15,098 bases of DNA from an uncultured Anaerolineaceae bacterium. GTDB taxonomy: Bacteria > Chloroflexota > Anaerolineae > Anaerolineales > Anaerolineaceae. Positions 1-8,251 of this stretch are shown here, piece after piece (position 1 is the first letter of the stretch; each line of letters begins with the position of its first letter). The notes beneath the pieces are model-generated. The model saw nothing but the letters and a program-made list of their open reading frames with translations, had not been told where the DNA came from and did no database searches. The DNA is taken from contig CALCQT010000196.1 in NCBI GenBank assembly GCA_937894825.1, forward strand, positions 1-15,098. Reading direction: 5' to 3'. The translations under genes and the position numbers were made by a program.

Positions 1-532
1 GTGAAATCAAAATTGTTGTGTCTGCCTGCAATTGCGGATGCGCTTTCCCGCCGCTGGCAACGATGACCCGATCGAAGTAAAACGCTTTGGGGCTGTTTTC
101 GCACTGCAGCAGAAAACCTGAACCTTCTTTTTTTATTGCCACGACTTTTGTGTTTTCGTGGATGGCGACACCGGCGGTAAGCAGATTGTTTCGCAAAATA
201 CGGTTGACGTTTGCAGCGGAAAAAGAGACCGGATAAACCCATCCATCATCCGTACTGACGGTGGGTATCCCTTCATTTTCGAGAACTGAACGGATTTCCT
301 GTGGCGGGAACCGTTTAATGACGGCGGAGATGTCCGCATCCTGAAGGCTATAATAGTTTTCTTTTTTCAGATTGAGGTTGGTGATATTGCAGCGTCCGCT
401 GCCGGTTACGGATAGTTTCCTGCCAATACCGGGATTAAGATCGAATAGACAAACATCAGTCATAGTGATATTACGGATTTTAAGCGCCGCAAATATCCCG
501 GCCGGACCTGCACCCAGAATTCCGATTTTCAT
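1..532 (-). CDS. HI0933/BaiN-family FAD-dependent oxidoreductase, C-terminus beyond window
   Basis: The N-terminal 177 residues of a flavoprotein are visible; the reading frame stays open to the left edge, so the C-terminal part (families of this type usually total about 400 residues) lies outside. The protein begins MKIGILGAGPAGIFAALK, an FAD-binding Rossmann GxGxxG motif at residues 7-12. A GRKLSVTGSGRCNITN segment at about residues 37-52 is the hallmark of the HI0933/YhiN/BaiN family (normally GKKLLxTGxGRCNxTN). VIVASGGKAHPQ, near residue 160, matches the second nucleotide-contact segment. Family members are cytoplasmic NAD(P)/FAD-dependent oxidoreductases whose substrates are mostly unknown; BaiN was linked to bile-acid reduction, but that role cannot be transferred here. 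The ATG at 530-532 is preceded by AAGG and starts directly at the Rossmann strand. The gene is divergent from the response regulator. Family assignment is firm; substrate is unknown. Confidence 0.88.
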   Translation of the reverse strand, partial: MKIGILGAGPAGIFAALKIRNITMTDVCLFDLNPGIGRKLSVTGSGRCNITNLNLKKENYYSLQDADISAVIKRFPPQEIRSVLENEGIPTVSTDDGWVYPVSFSAANVNRILRNNLLTAGVAIHENTKVVAIKKEGSGFLLQCENSPKAFYFDRVIVASGGKAHPQLQADTTILIS

Positions 533-592
533 TTGATTGCCTTGCTGTATTTTTTGGTGTACAATCTTATCTAATAAGCCGAAATGTATATT

Positions 593-620
593 TTGACACA
601 TTCGAAAATGACATTATACT
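593..620 (+). promoter_or_regulatory. Sigma-70-type promoter of the response regulator
   Basis: TTGACA at 593-598 matches the -35 consensus exactly. TATACT at 615-620 differs from the -10 consensus by one base, and the spacer is 16 nt. Transcription would start near 627, leaving a leader of about 70 nt before the ATG at 697. The leader is AT-rich and I see no strong hairpin in it. The site lies in the 164-bp region between two divergent genes. Confidence 0.72.
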
Positions 621-696
621 TCATTTGCATGTTCCTTTTGACGTCGAAATTTATTAACCATTATTACCATTTTATTAAGTCAGGAGTTCCAGCATA

Positions 697-1350
697 ATGG
701 CTAAAATGCGCATAGTACTTGTTGATGATCATGAGGTTGTACGACTCGGGATCAAAGCTCTACTGGAACAAAGCTCTCAGTTTGAAGTTGTTGGTGAAGC
801 CAGCAACGCAAAAGAAGCAATCGAAATGGCCGGCAAAATCCGTCCCGATATTGTTCTGATGGATATCCGGTTGCCCGGAATTTCCGGTATCGATGCCTGT
901 GAAGAAATTACGCAGAGCTTCCCGGAAGTGCGTGTAGTGATGTTAACATCCTACGCCGAGGATGAAATGCTGTTTTCTGCCATCCGGGCTGGCGCTTCCG
1001 GTTATTTACTGAAGCAAATCAGTAGCGAGGATTTGATCCGTTCACTGGAATCCGTCAGTCGAGGCGATGCATTGCTGGATCCGCTGGTGACACAGCGGGT
1101 TTTTCAGGAAGTCCGGCGGGCAGTCAAAGAAGAAGAGGCTTCGGCTTTCGCGATTCTCAGTCAACAGGAAAAGCATGTGTTGATTCTCGTATCCGAAGGC
1201 AAAACGAACCGTGAGATTGCCAAATCGCTGTTTCTCGGCGAGGGGACTGTCCGCAATTATGTCAGCAGCATTCTTTCAAAACTGGGAACCAGTAATCGGG
1301 CGGAAGCTGCCGCCTATGCCGTTGAACACAATTTGAAAGACTATTTATAA
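697..1350 (+). CDS. NarL/FixJ-family response regulator (receiver + LuxR-type HTH)
   Basis: This is a 217-residue two-component response regulator and probable DNA-binding transcription factor. The receiver domain spans residues 4-120. It has the acidic pair D10/D11, phosphoacceptor D56 in VLMDIRLPG, the switch residue T84 in VMLTSYAED, and the conserved K106 in GYLLK. A LuxR-type helix-turn-helix follows at about 150-210 (LSQQEKHVLILVSEGKTN...IAKSLFLGEGTVRNYVSSIL). Length and layout are standard for the NarL/DevR/LiaR group. The ATG at 697 has AGGAG at 682-686, ten bases upstream. No sensor kinase lies next to it in the window, so the partner and regulon cannot be named; it is either an orphan or its kinase is encoded elsewhere. 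It is monocistronic, with its own promoter and a hairpin terminator after the stop. Confidence 0.93.
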   Translation: MAKMRIVLVDDHEVVRLGIKALLEQSSQFEVVGEASNAKEAIEMAGKIRPDIVLMDIRLPGISGIDACEEITQSFPEVRVVMLTSYAEDEMLFSAIRAGASGYLLKQISSEDLIRSLESVSRGDALLDPLVTQRVFQEVRRAVKEEEASAFAILSQQEKHVLILVSEGKTNREIAKSLFLGEGTVRNYVSSILSKLGTSNRAEAAAYAVEHNLKDYL

Positions 1351-1421
1351 GGGTTTCAGGAATCCCGTTGCAGGCAACTGCGGCCAATCTGGTCCCAGGG
1401 ACCACAAGGCTTTCGTTTCAG

Positions 1422-1461
1422 TTATCTCACACAACAGAACTGTGTGAGATAATTTTATTTT
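1422..1461 (+). terminator. Rho-independent terminator of the response regulator
   Basis: A perfect 12-bp stem, TTATCTCACACA (1422-1433) with TGTGTGAGATAA (1441-1452), encloses a 7-nt loop and is followed by TTTTATTTT. The T-rich tail is on the plus strand only, so it suits the rightward gene ending at 1350. The leftward serine hydrolase ends at 1466, only a few bases beyond the tail; its transcript would carry the hairpin without a U tract. Confidence 0.75.
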
Positions 1462-1465
1462 CCGA

Positions 1466-2974
1466 TCAGTTGACGGTCCGTTCTGTCGGATTATAAAAAC
1501 TATAAATTGCGGCGGAAATTCGGGTGAAAAGCAGGTTCCCCTCGTCAAAAATGAGATTTTGCGGATGATAGGTGAAAATGCTCAGGATGTAATTCCCTTG
1601 TGGTGAATAGACCACCCCCACATTGCTCATGGTACGCAGCAATCCATCACTTTCTTCGATCCAGCCATGTTTATGTGCTACAGAAACGCTTTCCGGCACC
1701 CCCGCGCTGATCAGATAAGGCAAATGATTGTTTTTCAGCAGATCGATCATTTCGTTGCATTCGGCTTGGGAAACGGCGCCGCCAAAGGTATCCAGCAACA
1801 ACCCCGTGTTTGTTTCACTGCACTGATAGACAGCATAGAGCAGCTCTGCCATATCCCTGGCGGTGGTCTGGTTGTAAATATCCGGTTTCAAATTAATATC
1901 GGTCCGTGTGTTTGCCGGGGTTTCAAACAAGTCCAGCAACGGCGCGCCCAGGTAGAAATATCCCGCCAGGAAGGTGTTTTGGAAGCCCAAGACCTTCAGA
2001 TCGGTGGTTACTTCCAATGGTGCCAGCGTTCCGCCAATGATGTTTTCCATCATCCAGTCGGTCGCGTCATTCTTGGATTCTGTGATCATCAGCTGTAACT
2101 GACGGCGGGTGGCGGCGGTCGGTTCTCCTTCAATCTTTTTGAATGATGAAATCATGATCGGGATTTTTGTTGTGCTTGCGGCTGTAAAAGATATTTCGGG
2201 TTGCAGGTCTTGTTGATTTCGACGGGCAAGATTAAATGAGGCGCCGCTGACACCATCAATCAAAACGACTTCCGTAACCTGGTCTGTGTCCTGATTCTGA
2301 TCAATGATGTTTTTCAGAAAGATTTCCAGATTGAGAGTACTCTGCTCATTTTGCACCGGTTCCGGCACTTCAATGACCGGTAAGTCGATAACGCGTTCTT
2401 CCAGTGGTGCGCTTAGTTTCTGTTCTGTCAGCGAAACAGCGCTGTCGACGTCCAGTGTGAAGCCACTTTTTCCGGCGATAAACCCCGCCCCGTTCAGGTT
2501 GGGTTGCCTGGACAACGCCGGTTCATCATAGCGTGGGGCGATTTCATTTTCATAATAGGCTACTATTTTTTCCCGCTCAAAACTGACCGGGATGTCCAAA
2601 TGGACCGGCTCAGCCTGAAAGTTTCCGAAAAGATAGGGGATAAAGTTCTTTTCTGAGTAGATGGCGGCGATTTTCTGAAGCAGTTCAGCTCGGATGGATT
2701 CTGTGTCCAGCCTGAGACCAAACGTGTCGGGTGATACCTGAATGGTTTGACCGTGATACGTCAACGTAATCGGCAGGTTATAGAAGGTTTCCGCCTCACC
2801 AAAGACCTGATCGACCGTTTGTCCGCCGATGGCAAAGGGCCCGAGCGTGGAATCTTGAGGGATGACTTGTTCCAGAGATTGATATTGCCGGTGCGAGATG
2901 AAAAGCAGAACGCCCGCAAAAAAGAAAAGTGAGAACATGATAAAAAAAAGACCGGCTTTAGTTTTTCCTTCCAT
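1466..2974 (-). CDS. Membrane-anchored class A beta-lactamase-like serine hydrolase
   Basis: This is probably a cell-surface penicillin-recognising hydrolase. Residues 8-28 form one hydrophobic anchor after KTK, so the body is extracytoplasmic. Residues 45-205 resemble the YoaR/VanW-type putative peptidoglycan-binding module (IGGQTVDQV..., then GKSGFTLDVDSAVSL...LPVIEVPEP). The C-terminal half is a class A fold (Beta-lactamase2 type): S267-T-T-K270 nucleophile motif, S300-K-N302 (SDN loop), a possible omega-loop Glu/Asn pair E351/N355 (ExxxN), a TARDMAELL segment, and K435-H-G437 in place of the usual KTG/KSG. Lactamase, DD-peptidase and non-hydrolytic roles are all possible. The start chosen (ATG ending at 2974) has an AGGGG Shine-Dalgarno; an in-frame ATG six codons upstream (to 2992) has none. 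It follows the acetyltransferase in the same direction after about 170 nt and a long inverted repeat. Confidence 0.85.
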   Translation of the reverse strand: MEGKTKAGLFFIMFSLFFFAGVLLFISHRQYQSLEQVIPQDSTLGPFAIGGQTVDQVFGEAETFYNLPITLTYHGQTIQVSPDTFGLRLDTESIRAELLQKIAAIYSEKNFIPYLFGNFQAEPVHLDIPVSFEREKIVAYYENEIAPRYDEPALSRQPNLNGAGFIAGKSGFTLDVDSAVSLTEQKLSAPLEERVIDLPVIEVPEPVQNEQSTLNLEIFLKNIIDQNQDTDQVTEVVLIDGVSGASFNLARRNQQDLQPEISFTAASTTKIPIMISSFKKIEGEPTAATRRQLQLMITESKNDATDWMMENIIGGTLAPLEVTTDLKVLGFQNTFLAGYFYLGAPLLDLFETPANTRTDINLKPDIYNQTTARDMAELLYAVYQCSETNTGLLLDTFGGAVSQAECNEMIDLLKNNHLPYLISAGVPESVSVAHKHGWIEESDGLLRTMSNVGVVYSPQGNYILSIFTYHPQNLIFDEGNLLFTRISAAIYSFYNPTERTVN

Positions 2975-3071
2975 TTCATCCCCTGGATTCATATTGTTGT
3001 TGCGCCGCTCAACCCGTGCGACTGCATAAAATTTTACCAGAACCCGCCTGAGAAAAGCTTACCGTAATAAG

Positions 3072-3112
3072 TTTATTGTTTGTTTTGCAATCCTCGCAAA
3101 ACAAACAATAAA
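3072..3112. repeat. Perfect 17-bp inverted repeat (stem-loop) between two leftward genes
   Basis: TTTATTGTTTGTTTTGC (3072-3088) is repeated as its exact reverse complement at 3096-3112, with a 7-nt loop. The stem is AT-rich. It starts 31 nt beyond the stop of the leftward acetyltransferase, so it may act as a terminator or 3'-end stabiliser for that gene. Neither strand has a good T tract after the stem, so the terminator reading is uncertain. Confidence 0.7.
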
Positions 3113-3143
3113 GATTAAATTCAAAAAGGTTGGATTAAGCTGA

Positions 3144-3695
3144 CTATTGCAGCCACTGTTCTTTCGTGATGCGGGAAAAATGTTCCGTGCGGGTTTCATC
3201 CAGCATGGCGCATTTCACATCATGTTCCGTATGATGATGGGTAAAACCGCATTTCTCCTGTACGCGTCTGGATTTCTCATTGCCATCATAATAGCCGCAC
3301 CAGATGTTTTCTAATCCGAGGTCTTCAAACCCGTGCCGCAGCAGCTCGCGGACCGCTTCCGGTACCAGTCCCTGTCCCCAAAACGGCACACCGATCCAGT
3401 AACCGATTTCACCGCCTTTGTCACCCAGGTCGCGACCCTGTTTTCCATTGAGCATCAAGCCGATGCTTCCGACCGGTTCTCCGGTCTTTTTCAGCACAAT
3501 TGCATACGTTTCGTCAGCTGACAGCACATCTTTGATGTTTTCCACGCTTGTGTGAGCCGGCCAGCCTGCCATCGGCCCGACGCGTGGATCCCGGGCATAT
3601 TCGTATAATACTTCCGCATCCGCTTCTTTCCAGGGGCGCAGGATGATCCGCGCTGTCTGCAGCGTTCGATTTTCTGTGGTGTGTTTTTTTTCCAT
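3144..3695 (-). CDS. GNAT N-acetyltransferase, RimJ/RimL type
   Basis: This 183-residue cytoplasmic protein matches the Acetyltransf_3 (RimJ/RimL-like) GNAT fold, which moves an acetyl group from acetyl-CoA to an amine. The visible order is typical: TARIILRPWKEADAEVLYEYARDPRV at about 14-39 opens the domain, VGSIGLML (about 74-81) is strand 4, and EIGYWIGVPFWGQGLVPEAVRELLRHGFEDLGLENIWCGYYDGNEKSRRVQEKCGF (about 95-151) holds the acetyl-CoA loop (usually Q/RxxGxG/A, here WGQGLV) and the NEKSRRVxEKCGF helix. Close relatives acetylate ribosomal protein N-termini, antibiotics or small metabolites, so the substrate is open. The ATG has GAGAGG about seven bases upstream. It lies 48 nt downstream of thpR on the same strand and may be cotranscribed with it. 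Confidence 0.88.
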   Translation of the reverse strand: MEKKHTTENRTLQTARIILRPWKEADAEVLYEYARDPRVGPMAGWPAHTSVENIKDVLSADETYAIVLKKTGEPVGSIGLMLNGKQGRDLGDKGGEIGYWIGVPFWGQGLVPEAVRELLRHGFEDLGLENIWCGYYDGNEKSRRVQEKCGFTHHHTEHDVKCAMLDETRTEHFSRITKEQWLQ

Positions 3696-3743
3696 AATCG
3701 ACCTCTCGTATATAAGTTTGTTGATTGTATCCTGTATCCTATA

Positions 3744-4322
3744 TTACGCCTGCAGGCCTATTACTTCCTGGTGCAGGAGGCTGTACTCAGCACCCTGGGG
3801 AGAAAGCGTGCTTTGGATTAACTGGATCTGGTTGACTTCAAAAATGGGTAATTGCAGGGTGGACGCGGCATCCAGCAGCGGTCCGATTCTGGTTTTCTCT
3901 GTTTCAACATGGCTGTCTGCAATTCTCCCCAGTGTGAGATGCGCCTTGAGCGGTTTTGTGTCCCGCGGGAAGCCATTTTTTGACGCATTTGTTTCAAGCG
4001 TCTGCCAGATTTTCAGTAATGGTGCAGGCGGTTCAATATCGATCCAGACCACTTTGGGTTTTTGCCGGTTGGGAAACACGCCGCCCTTTTCCAATCGGAT
4101 TGAAAAGGGATCGGTCTGCGCTGCTGTGGCCTGCATCGCCGCTATCAAAGCAGGAATCCTTTCGGATGGAGTCTCACCCAGAAACTTCAACGTGATATGC
4201 AGATTTTTAGGCTGTACCCAACGAATCCGGAGATTAGAAAAAGTTTTGTCTGAAAGAATTTCCTGAGAGATGCGCTGTTTAATTTTATTTGGAATTGGAA
4301 TTGCTATAAAAATACGAGGCAT
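3744..4322 (-). CDS. thpR: RNA 2',3'-cyclic phosphodiesterase (2H phosphoesterase)
   Basis: This 192-residue protein belongs to the LigT/ThpR branch of the 2H phosphoesterase superfamily. Members hydrolyse RNA 2',3'-cyclic phosphate ends to 2'-phosphomonoesters, and in vitro some join tRNA halves by a 2'-5' bond. Both catalytic HxTx motifs are intact: HITL near residue 43, within the signature WVQPKNLHITLKFLGE, and HLTL near residue 129. The N-terminus MPRIFIAIPIP is typical, and length is standard for the family. The ATG at 4320-4322 has AAGGAG seven bases upstream (complement of 4330-4335); a TTG one codon earlier would sit too close to it. It is the first gene of a possible two-gene unit with the acetyltransferase. 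A clear promoter was not found in the 182-bp divergent region shared with alaS. Confidence 0.93.
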   Translation of the reverse strand: MPRIFIAIPIPNKIKQRISQEILSDKTFSNLRIRWVQPKNLHITLKFLGETPSERIPALIAAMQATAAQTDPFSIRLEKGGVFPNRQKPKVVWIDIEPPAPLLKIWQTLETNASKNGFPRDTKPLKAHLTLGRIADSHVETEKTRIGPLLDAASTLQLPIFEVNQIQLIQSTLSPQGAEYSLLHQEVIGLQA

Positions 4323-4463
4323 CAATAGTCTCCTTAGCTTTTGCAGCGTATTTGTGCGGAACGAAACGAATTTATTCGGAATACGGATCGTAGATCATAG
4401 GGTCATCATTCTGGTATGAGAATAAAATTCTGGCGTTCTGCGGTAAGACAGCTCATTTCAGTA

Positions 4464-4469
4464 TATAAT
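4464..4469 (+). promoter_or_regulatory. Candidate -10 box of the alaS promoter
   Basis: A consensus TATAAT lies 35 bp upstream of the alaS ATG, but no convincing -35 hexamer is at 16-18 bp spacing. The implied leader is about 30 nt, too short for a T-box leader. Confidence 0.4.
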
Positions 4470-4504
4470 AATATGGCAAAAAATGATTATAACAGGAGCC
4501 CGGA

Positions 4505-7246
4505 ATGAAAAGTGAACTCAGCGGAAACGAGATCAGACAGCAATTTATCGATTTTTTTGTGAAACATGAACATACGGCTGTTCGTTCCGCTTCGCTTGTC
4601 CCGGCAGGGGATCAGACAATTTTGTTCACAAACGCGGGAATGGTGCAGTTTAAAGACATTTTTTTGGGGACGGACAAACGGCCCTATACCCGCGCCTGTG
4701 ACAGTCAGAAATGTATGCGTGTGGCCGGGAAACACAATGACCTGGATGACGTCGGACGGGATGACACGCATCATACTTTTTTTGAGATGCTTGGTAACTG
4801 GTCCTTTGGTGATTATTACAAAAAGGAGGCCATATCCTGGGCCTGGGAGTTGCTGACCGAGGTTTGGCAGCTGGATAAAGACAAACTTTGGACGACTTGC
4901 TTCAAAGATAATAGGGGCGAGATCCCGACGGATGAAGAAGCGCATGAACTTTGGCTTTCGCAACCGGGGATCAATCCGGAGCATGTTCTTTATTTTGGCC
5001 GGAAAGAAAATTTCTGGGAAATGGCTGAGACAGGCCCCTGTGGCCCGTGCAGTGAAATCCATATTGACCTGGGGCCGGAACACTGTGACAAACAGAATGT
5101 CCCCGGACATGTTTGCAGCGTCAATGGCGATTGCAGCCGTTTTCTGGAATTGTGGAACCTGGTTTTTATTCAATATAATCGGTTGAATGCTGAAACGCTG
5201 ACGCCGCTGTCACAGCAATTTGTGGATACCGGCATGGGTTTCGAGCGGATTGTTTCCGTACTGCAGAAAAAAGATTCCAATTACAAAACCGACCTCTTTG
5301 CACCGATGCTGAAAACATTGCGCCAGTTGACCGGCGCGAGCGAAACTGAAATGACGGCGAATTTCACCCCTTATCGGGTCGTGGCGGATCATGCCCGCGC
5401 CGCGGCATTTTTGATTGGGGATGGCGTCGTGCCCGGGAATATCGGACGCAACTATATTTGCCGGATGATTATTCGGCGCGGCGTTCGTTTTGGACAGCAG
5501 CTGGGTATCAAAGAACCTTTTATGTCAAAGGTGGCTGCAGCCGTGATCGAAAACTACCAGGGGGCGTACCCTGAACTGGGGCAGATGTCCGGCGCAATTT
5601 TACAGGCGATTGACTGGGAAGAAAATCGCTTCAATAAAACCCTGGATAACGGGATCAGCCAGTTGAATGAAATTGTCGCCGAAATGCAGAAAAGCGGACA
5701 GCGTGTAATTGATGGCGATACCTGTTTTGATTTGTATTCGACACACGGCCTGCCTTTGGAAATCACCTATGACATTGTGCGGGAATTCGGTCTGGACGTC
5801 GATCGTGAAGGTTTTCTGAAGGCCGCGGAAGCGCATCGGGTTGCCTCCGGCGGGGGTAAGGCGATGGGCGCGATGGGTGGCGAGGACGCGGAACAATATG
5901 CGGCTTTTGCTGCTTATTTGAAACAGCGCGGTTTGCTTGACGAGGCAGGCGTCGCTTATGATCCCTATGGCGCGAAATCGCTTTCGACGGATCTGGTGAT
6001 GATCCTGAAAAACAAGGAAAGCTTTGACGAATTATCGGAAGGTGAGGAAGCCGAACTGATCACCCGGGCGACGAATTTTTATCTGGAAATGGGCGGTCAG
6101 GTTGGTGATAGCGGCACGATCCGCGCTGCGGACGACAGTTTCATTTTTGAAGTGGACAGCATCCGGCGGCCCAGTGCCGGTATGATTGTACATCACGGCA
6201 TTCTGCGGAGTGGAAAAGCTGTGGCCAATCAACCGGTTATCCTGCAGGTTGATATCGCGCGCCGACAGGATATCATGCGAAATCATACCGCTACCCATCT
6301 GCTGCATGCTGCGCTGCATAAAGTTGTCGGTGATCATGCACGGCAGGCTGGTTCTCTGGTCGCGCCGGATCGGCTGCGTTTTGATTTCACCAGTAATCAA
6401 GCGCTGACAAGCGAGCAGATTACCCGGATTGAAGAGATCGTTAATGCGGAAATTTTGAATAACTTACCGGTCTCAACCAGGATCGAAAAACTCGATGATG
6501 CAATGGCCGAAGGTGTGACAGCCTTGTTCAATGAAAAATATGGTGATGTGGTTCGTGTTGTTCGTATAACCGACGAGGATGATGCGATTTCCGCTGAATT
6601 ATGCGGCGGGACCCATGTTTCGAACACCAGTGAAATTGGCTCTTTTGTGATCATCAGCGAAGGCAGCGTGGCAACCGGTATCCGGCGCATTGAGGCGATC
6701 ACCGGCCGGGCTGCCAATGCTGATTTGAGAATGAAGAATAACGTCATTCGGGCGATGGCGGCTGTGTTCAATGTTCCGCCTGAATCTGTTTCGGAGCGGG
6801 TTGAATCGATGCAGGATCAAATTCATAAAACTCAAAAAGAAATTGCCGAATTGCGAAATGAGTTGGCTCTGAAAGACTTTGCGGGCTTTTCCGATAAGAT
6901 TCAAAAGATTGATGACGCCGACCTGTTGGCGGTTCATATTCCTAATGCCGCTGTTGAGACGTTGCGCACGCTGGCAGATCGGTTCCGGTCAGAGCATCCC
7001 GATGCGGCGGCTGTCTTCAGCAGTGTTGTTGACGGAAAAGTGATTTTTATCGCCACGGTGTCCGATTCACTGATCAAACGTGGTGTGCATGCCGGAGAAA
7101 TTATTAAGGATATTTCGGAGATCGCGGGTGGAAAAGGCGGCGGAAAGCCGACCATGGCCCAGGGCGGTGGAAAGGACAGCGCGAAAGTTCCGGAGGCGTT
7201 GGAGAAAGCCATTAAACTGATTTCCGAAAAACTGCGAAATCGCTGA
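4505..7246 (+). CDS. alaS: Alanyl-tRNA synthetase
   Basis: This 913-residue cytoplasmic class II synthetase charges tRNA-Ala and edits Ser/Gly mischarging. The N-terminal aminoacylation core has FTNAGMVQFKDIFLG, the CDSQKCMRVAGKHNDLDDVG segment and THHTFFEMLGNWSFGDYYKK near residues 87-107. An AETGPCGPCSEIHID segment and ELWNLVFIQYNR complete the active-site half. The editing domain zinc ligands are all present: H594-TAT-H598 and C700-GGT-H704. A coiled-coil stretch (about 760-795) leads to the C-Ala/DHHA1 tail with the glycine-rich GGKGGGKPTMAQGGGKD beginning near 875. Length is slightly above the E. coli enzyme (876). AGGAG at 4494-4498 sits six bases before the ATG. The gene stands alone, convergent with degV, and ends at a bidirectional hairpin. 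I see no truncation or missing catalytic residue. Confidence 0.98.
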   Translation: MKSELSGNEIRQQFIDFFVKHEHTAVRSASLVPAGDQTILFTNAGMVQFKDIFLGTDKRPYTRACDSQKCMRVAGKHNDLDDVGRDDTHHTFFEMLGNWSFGDYYKKEAISWAWELLTEVWQLDKDKLWTTCFKDNRGEIPTDEEAHELWLSQPGINPEHVLYFGRKENFWEMAETGPCGPCSEIHIDLGPEHCDKQNVPGHVCSVNGDCSRFLELWNLVFIQYNRLNAETLTPLSQQFVDTGMGFERIVSVLQKKDSNYKTDLFAPMLKTLRQLTGASETEMTANFTPYRVVADHARAAAFLIGDGVVPGNIGRNYICRMIIRRGVRFGQQLGIKEPFMSKVAAAVIENYQGAYPELGQMSGAILQAIDWEENRFNKTLDNGISQLNEIVAEMQKSGQRVIDGDTCFDLYSTHGLPLEITYDIVREFGLDVDREGFLKAAEAHRVASGGGKAMGAMGGEDAEQYAAFAAYLKQRGLLDEAGVAYDPYGAKSLSTDLVMILKNKESFDELSEGEEAELITRATNFYLEMGGQVGDSGTIRAADDSFIFEVDSIRRPSAGMIVHHGILRSGKAVANQPVILQVDIARRQDIMRNHTATHLLHAALHKVVGDHARQAGSLVAPDRLRFDFTSNQALTSEQITRIEEIVNAEILNNLPVSTRIEKLDDAMAEGVTALFNEKYGDVVRVVRITDEDDAISAELCGGTHVSNTSEIGSFVIISEGSVATGIRRIEAITGRAANADLRMKNNVIRAMAAVFNVPPESVSERVESMQDQIHKTQKEIAELRNELALKDFAGFSDKIQKIDDADLLAVHIPNAAVETLRTLADRFRSEHPDAAAVFSSVVDGKVIFIATVSDSLIKRGVHAGEIIKDISEIAGGKGGGKPTMAQGGGKDSAKVPEALEKAIKLISEKLRNR

Positions 7247-7261
7247 CAATTAATGGAAAGA

Positions 7262-7301
7262 AAAAGGAGCTGAGCATTTATTTGAATGCCCAGCTCCTTT
7301 T
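7262..7301 (+). terminator. Bidirectional terminator between alaS and degV
   Basis: AAAAGGAGCTG (7262-7272) pairs with CAGCTCCTTTT (7291-7301). One A/C mismatch follows, then an inner 5-bp stem GCATT/AATGC with a 6-nt loop. The flanking A and T runs make it usable in both directions, 16 bp after the alaS stop and 23 bp beyond the degV stop. Confidence 0.85.
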
Positions 7302-7323
7302 GTGATCTATGAGCGTTTGATCG

Positions 7324-8181
7324 CTATCGATGCTTCCCCATGAAAAAGAGCGCGAGTGCACCCGGACCGGCATGAGAACCAATTACCGGTCCAACATCGT
7401 TTATAACAAAATCGTTTATGCCGAAAGTCTTTCGGACCAAATCGGCCAGCATTTCAGCATCTTCCAGGCAATCTCCATGGCAAATAAAGATTCGCTGTTT
7501 CTCCGGATCGACAGCTAACTCCTTCATCTTTTGGACCAGCCGATGGATGGCCTTGTTTCTGCCGAGTACTTTTTCTCTCGGGATGAGGCGGCCCAGATCG
7601 TCGACATTCATGACTGGCTTTATGCTGAGAACGCTTCCCAGCCACGCGGTTCCGAGTGTGATCCGGCCGCCGCGCTGCAGAAAATGCAGATCGTTGACGG
7701 TGAACCAATGATTTAATTTGAGTTTGTTGGATTCCAACCAACTGGAAACTTCTTCCAGACCTTTCCCGGCGTCCCGCAACCGGATGGCTTCATCGACCAG
7801 CAAACCCAGTCCCAGCGCGCCTGAGAGCGAGTCTACCGTGATGATTCTGCGCCCGGGGTAAGTTTGCCCGATGATTTCAATCGCCCTCCTGCCGCTCTCC
7901 AGTGTGCCGCTGAGCACGCCGGAAAATCCAATGTAGAGGATATCTTTTCCTTTTTCCAGCGCTTTTTTATAAACAGCTACGAAATCTTCCGGATTGGCCT
8001 GACTGGTTTTTGCAATGCTTCCTTTGCGCAGGCGATCATAGAATTCTTTCCCGGTCATTCCGGACGGAGCCGGCTGTCCGTCAATTGTAAATGTGAGGTT
8101 GACGATATCGAAATCCTGATAGGTTGAGGTCAAGGACTCCGGAAGATCACAACAGGAATCTGTAACAATGTGAAAAGACAT
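7324..8181 (-). CDS. DegV family protein (fatty-acid-binding, FakB-like), downstream copy
   Basis: This 285-residue DegV-family protein is likely cytoplasmic. Characterised members (FakB) bind a fatty acid and present it to the kinase FakA, which makes acyl-phosphate for phospholipid synthesis; no fakA is visible here. Features seen: MSFHIVTDSCCDLPESL at the N-terminus (family TDSxxDLP), FSGVLSGTLESGRRA at about 86-100 (the lipid-site SGT region), FLQRGGRI near 176-183, and the C-terminal GPVIGSHAGPGALALFFMG. Length is typical. The chosen ATG (8179-8181) starts at the family's first strand and has GGAGG just upstream; a longer in-frame reading up to 8283 runs back into the neighbouring gene and is not favoured. 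It lies 70 nt downstream of a second degV copy with about 90% protein identity, probably in one transcript, and ends at the hairpin shared with alaS. Confidence 0.93.
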   Translation of the reverse strand: MSFHIVTDSCCDLPESLTSTYQDFDIVNLTFTIDGQPAPSGMTGKEFYDRLRKGSIAKTSQANPEDFVAVYKKALEKGKDILYIGFSGVLSGTLESGRRAIEIIGQTYPGRRIITVDSLSGALGLGLLVDEAIRLRDAGKGLEEVSSWLESNKLKLNHWFTVNDLHFLQRGGRITLGTAWLGSVLSIKPVMNVDDLGRLIPREKVLGRNKAIHRLVQKMKELAVDPEKQRIFICHGDCLEDAEMLADLVRKTFGINDFVINDVGPVIGSHAGPGALALFFMGKHR

Positions 8182-8251
8182 AGTACCTCCGATAGAATTA
8201 TCGATTTTTTTTATTTTATTTTGCAGTATTGATGCTATGCGAATTTCATTA

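Noticed and set aside
3643..4266. 207-codon plus-strand frame opposite thpR
   Set aside because: The minus strand encodes ThpR with both HxTx motifs; the plus-strand product has no family features.
4326..4504. Possible T-box or other leader riboswitch for alaS
   Set aside because: The distance from the TATAAT to the start is about 35 nt, and no T-box sequence, specifier stem or antiterminator is visible.
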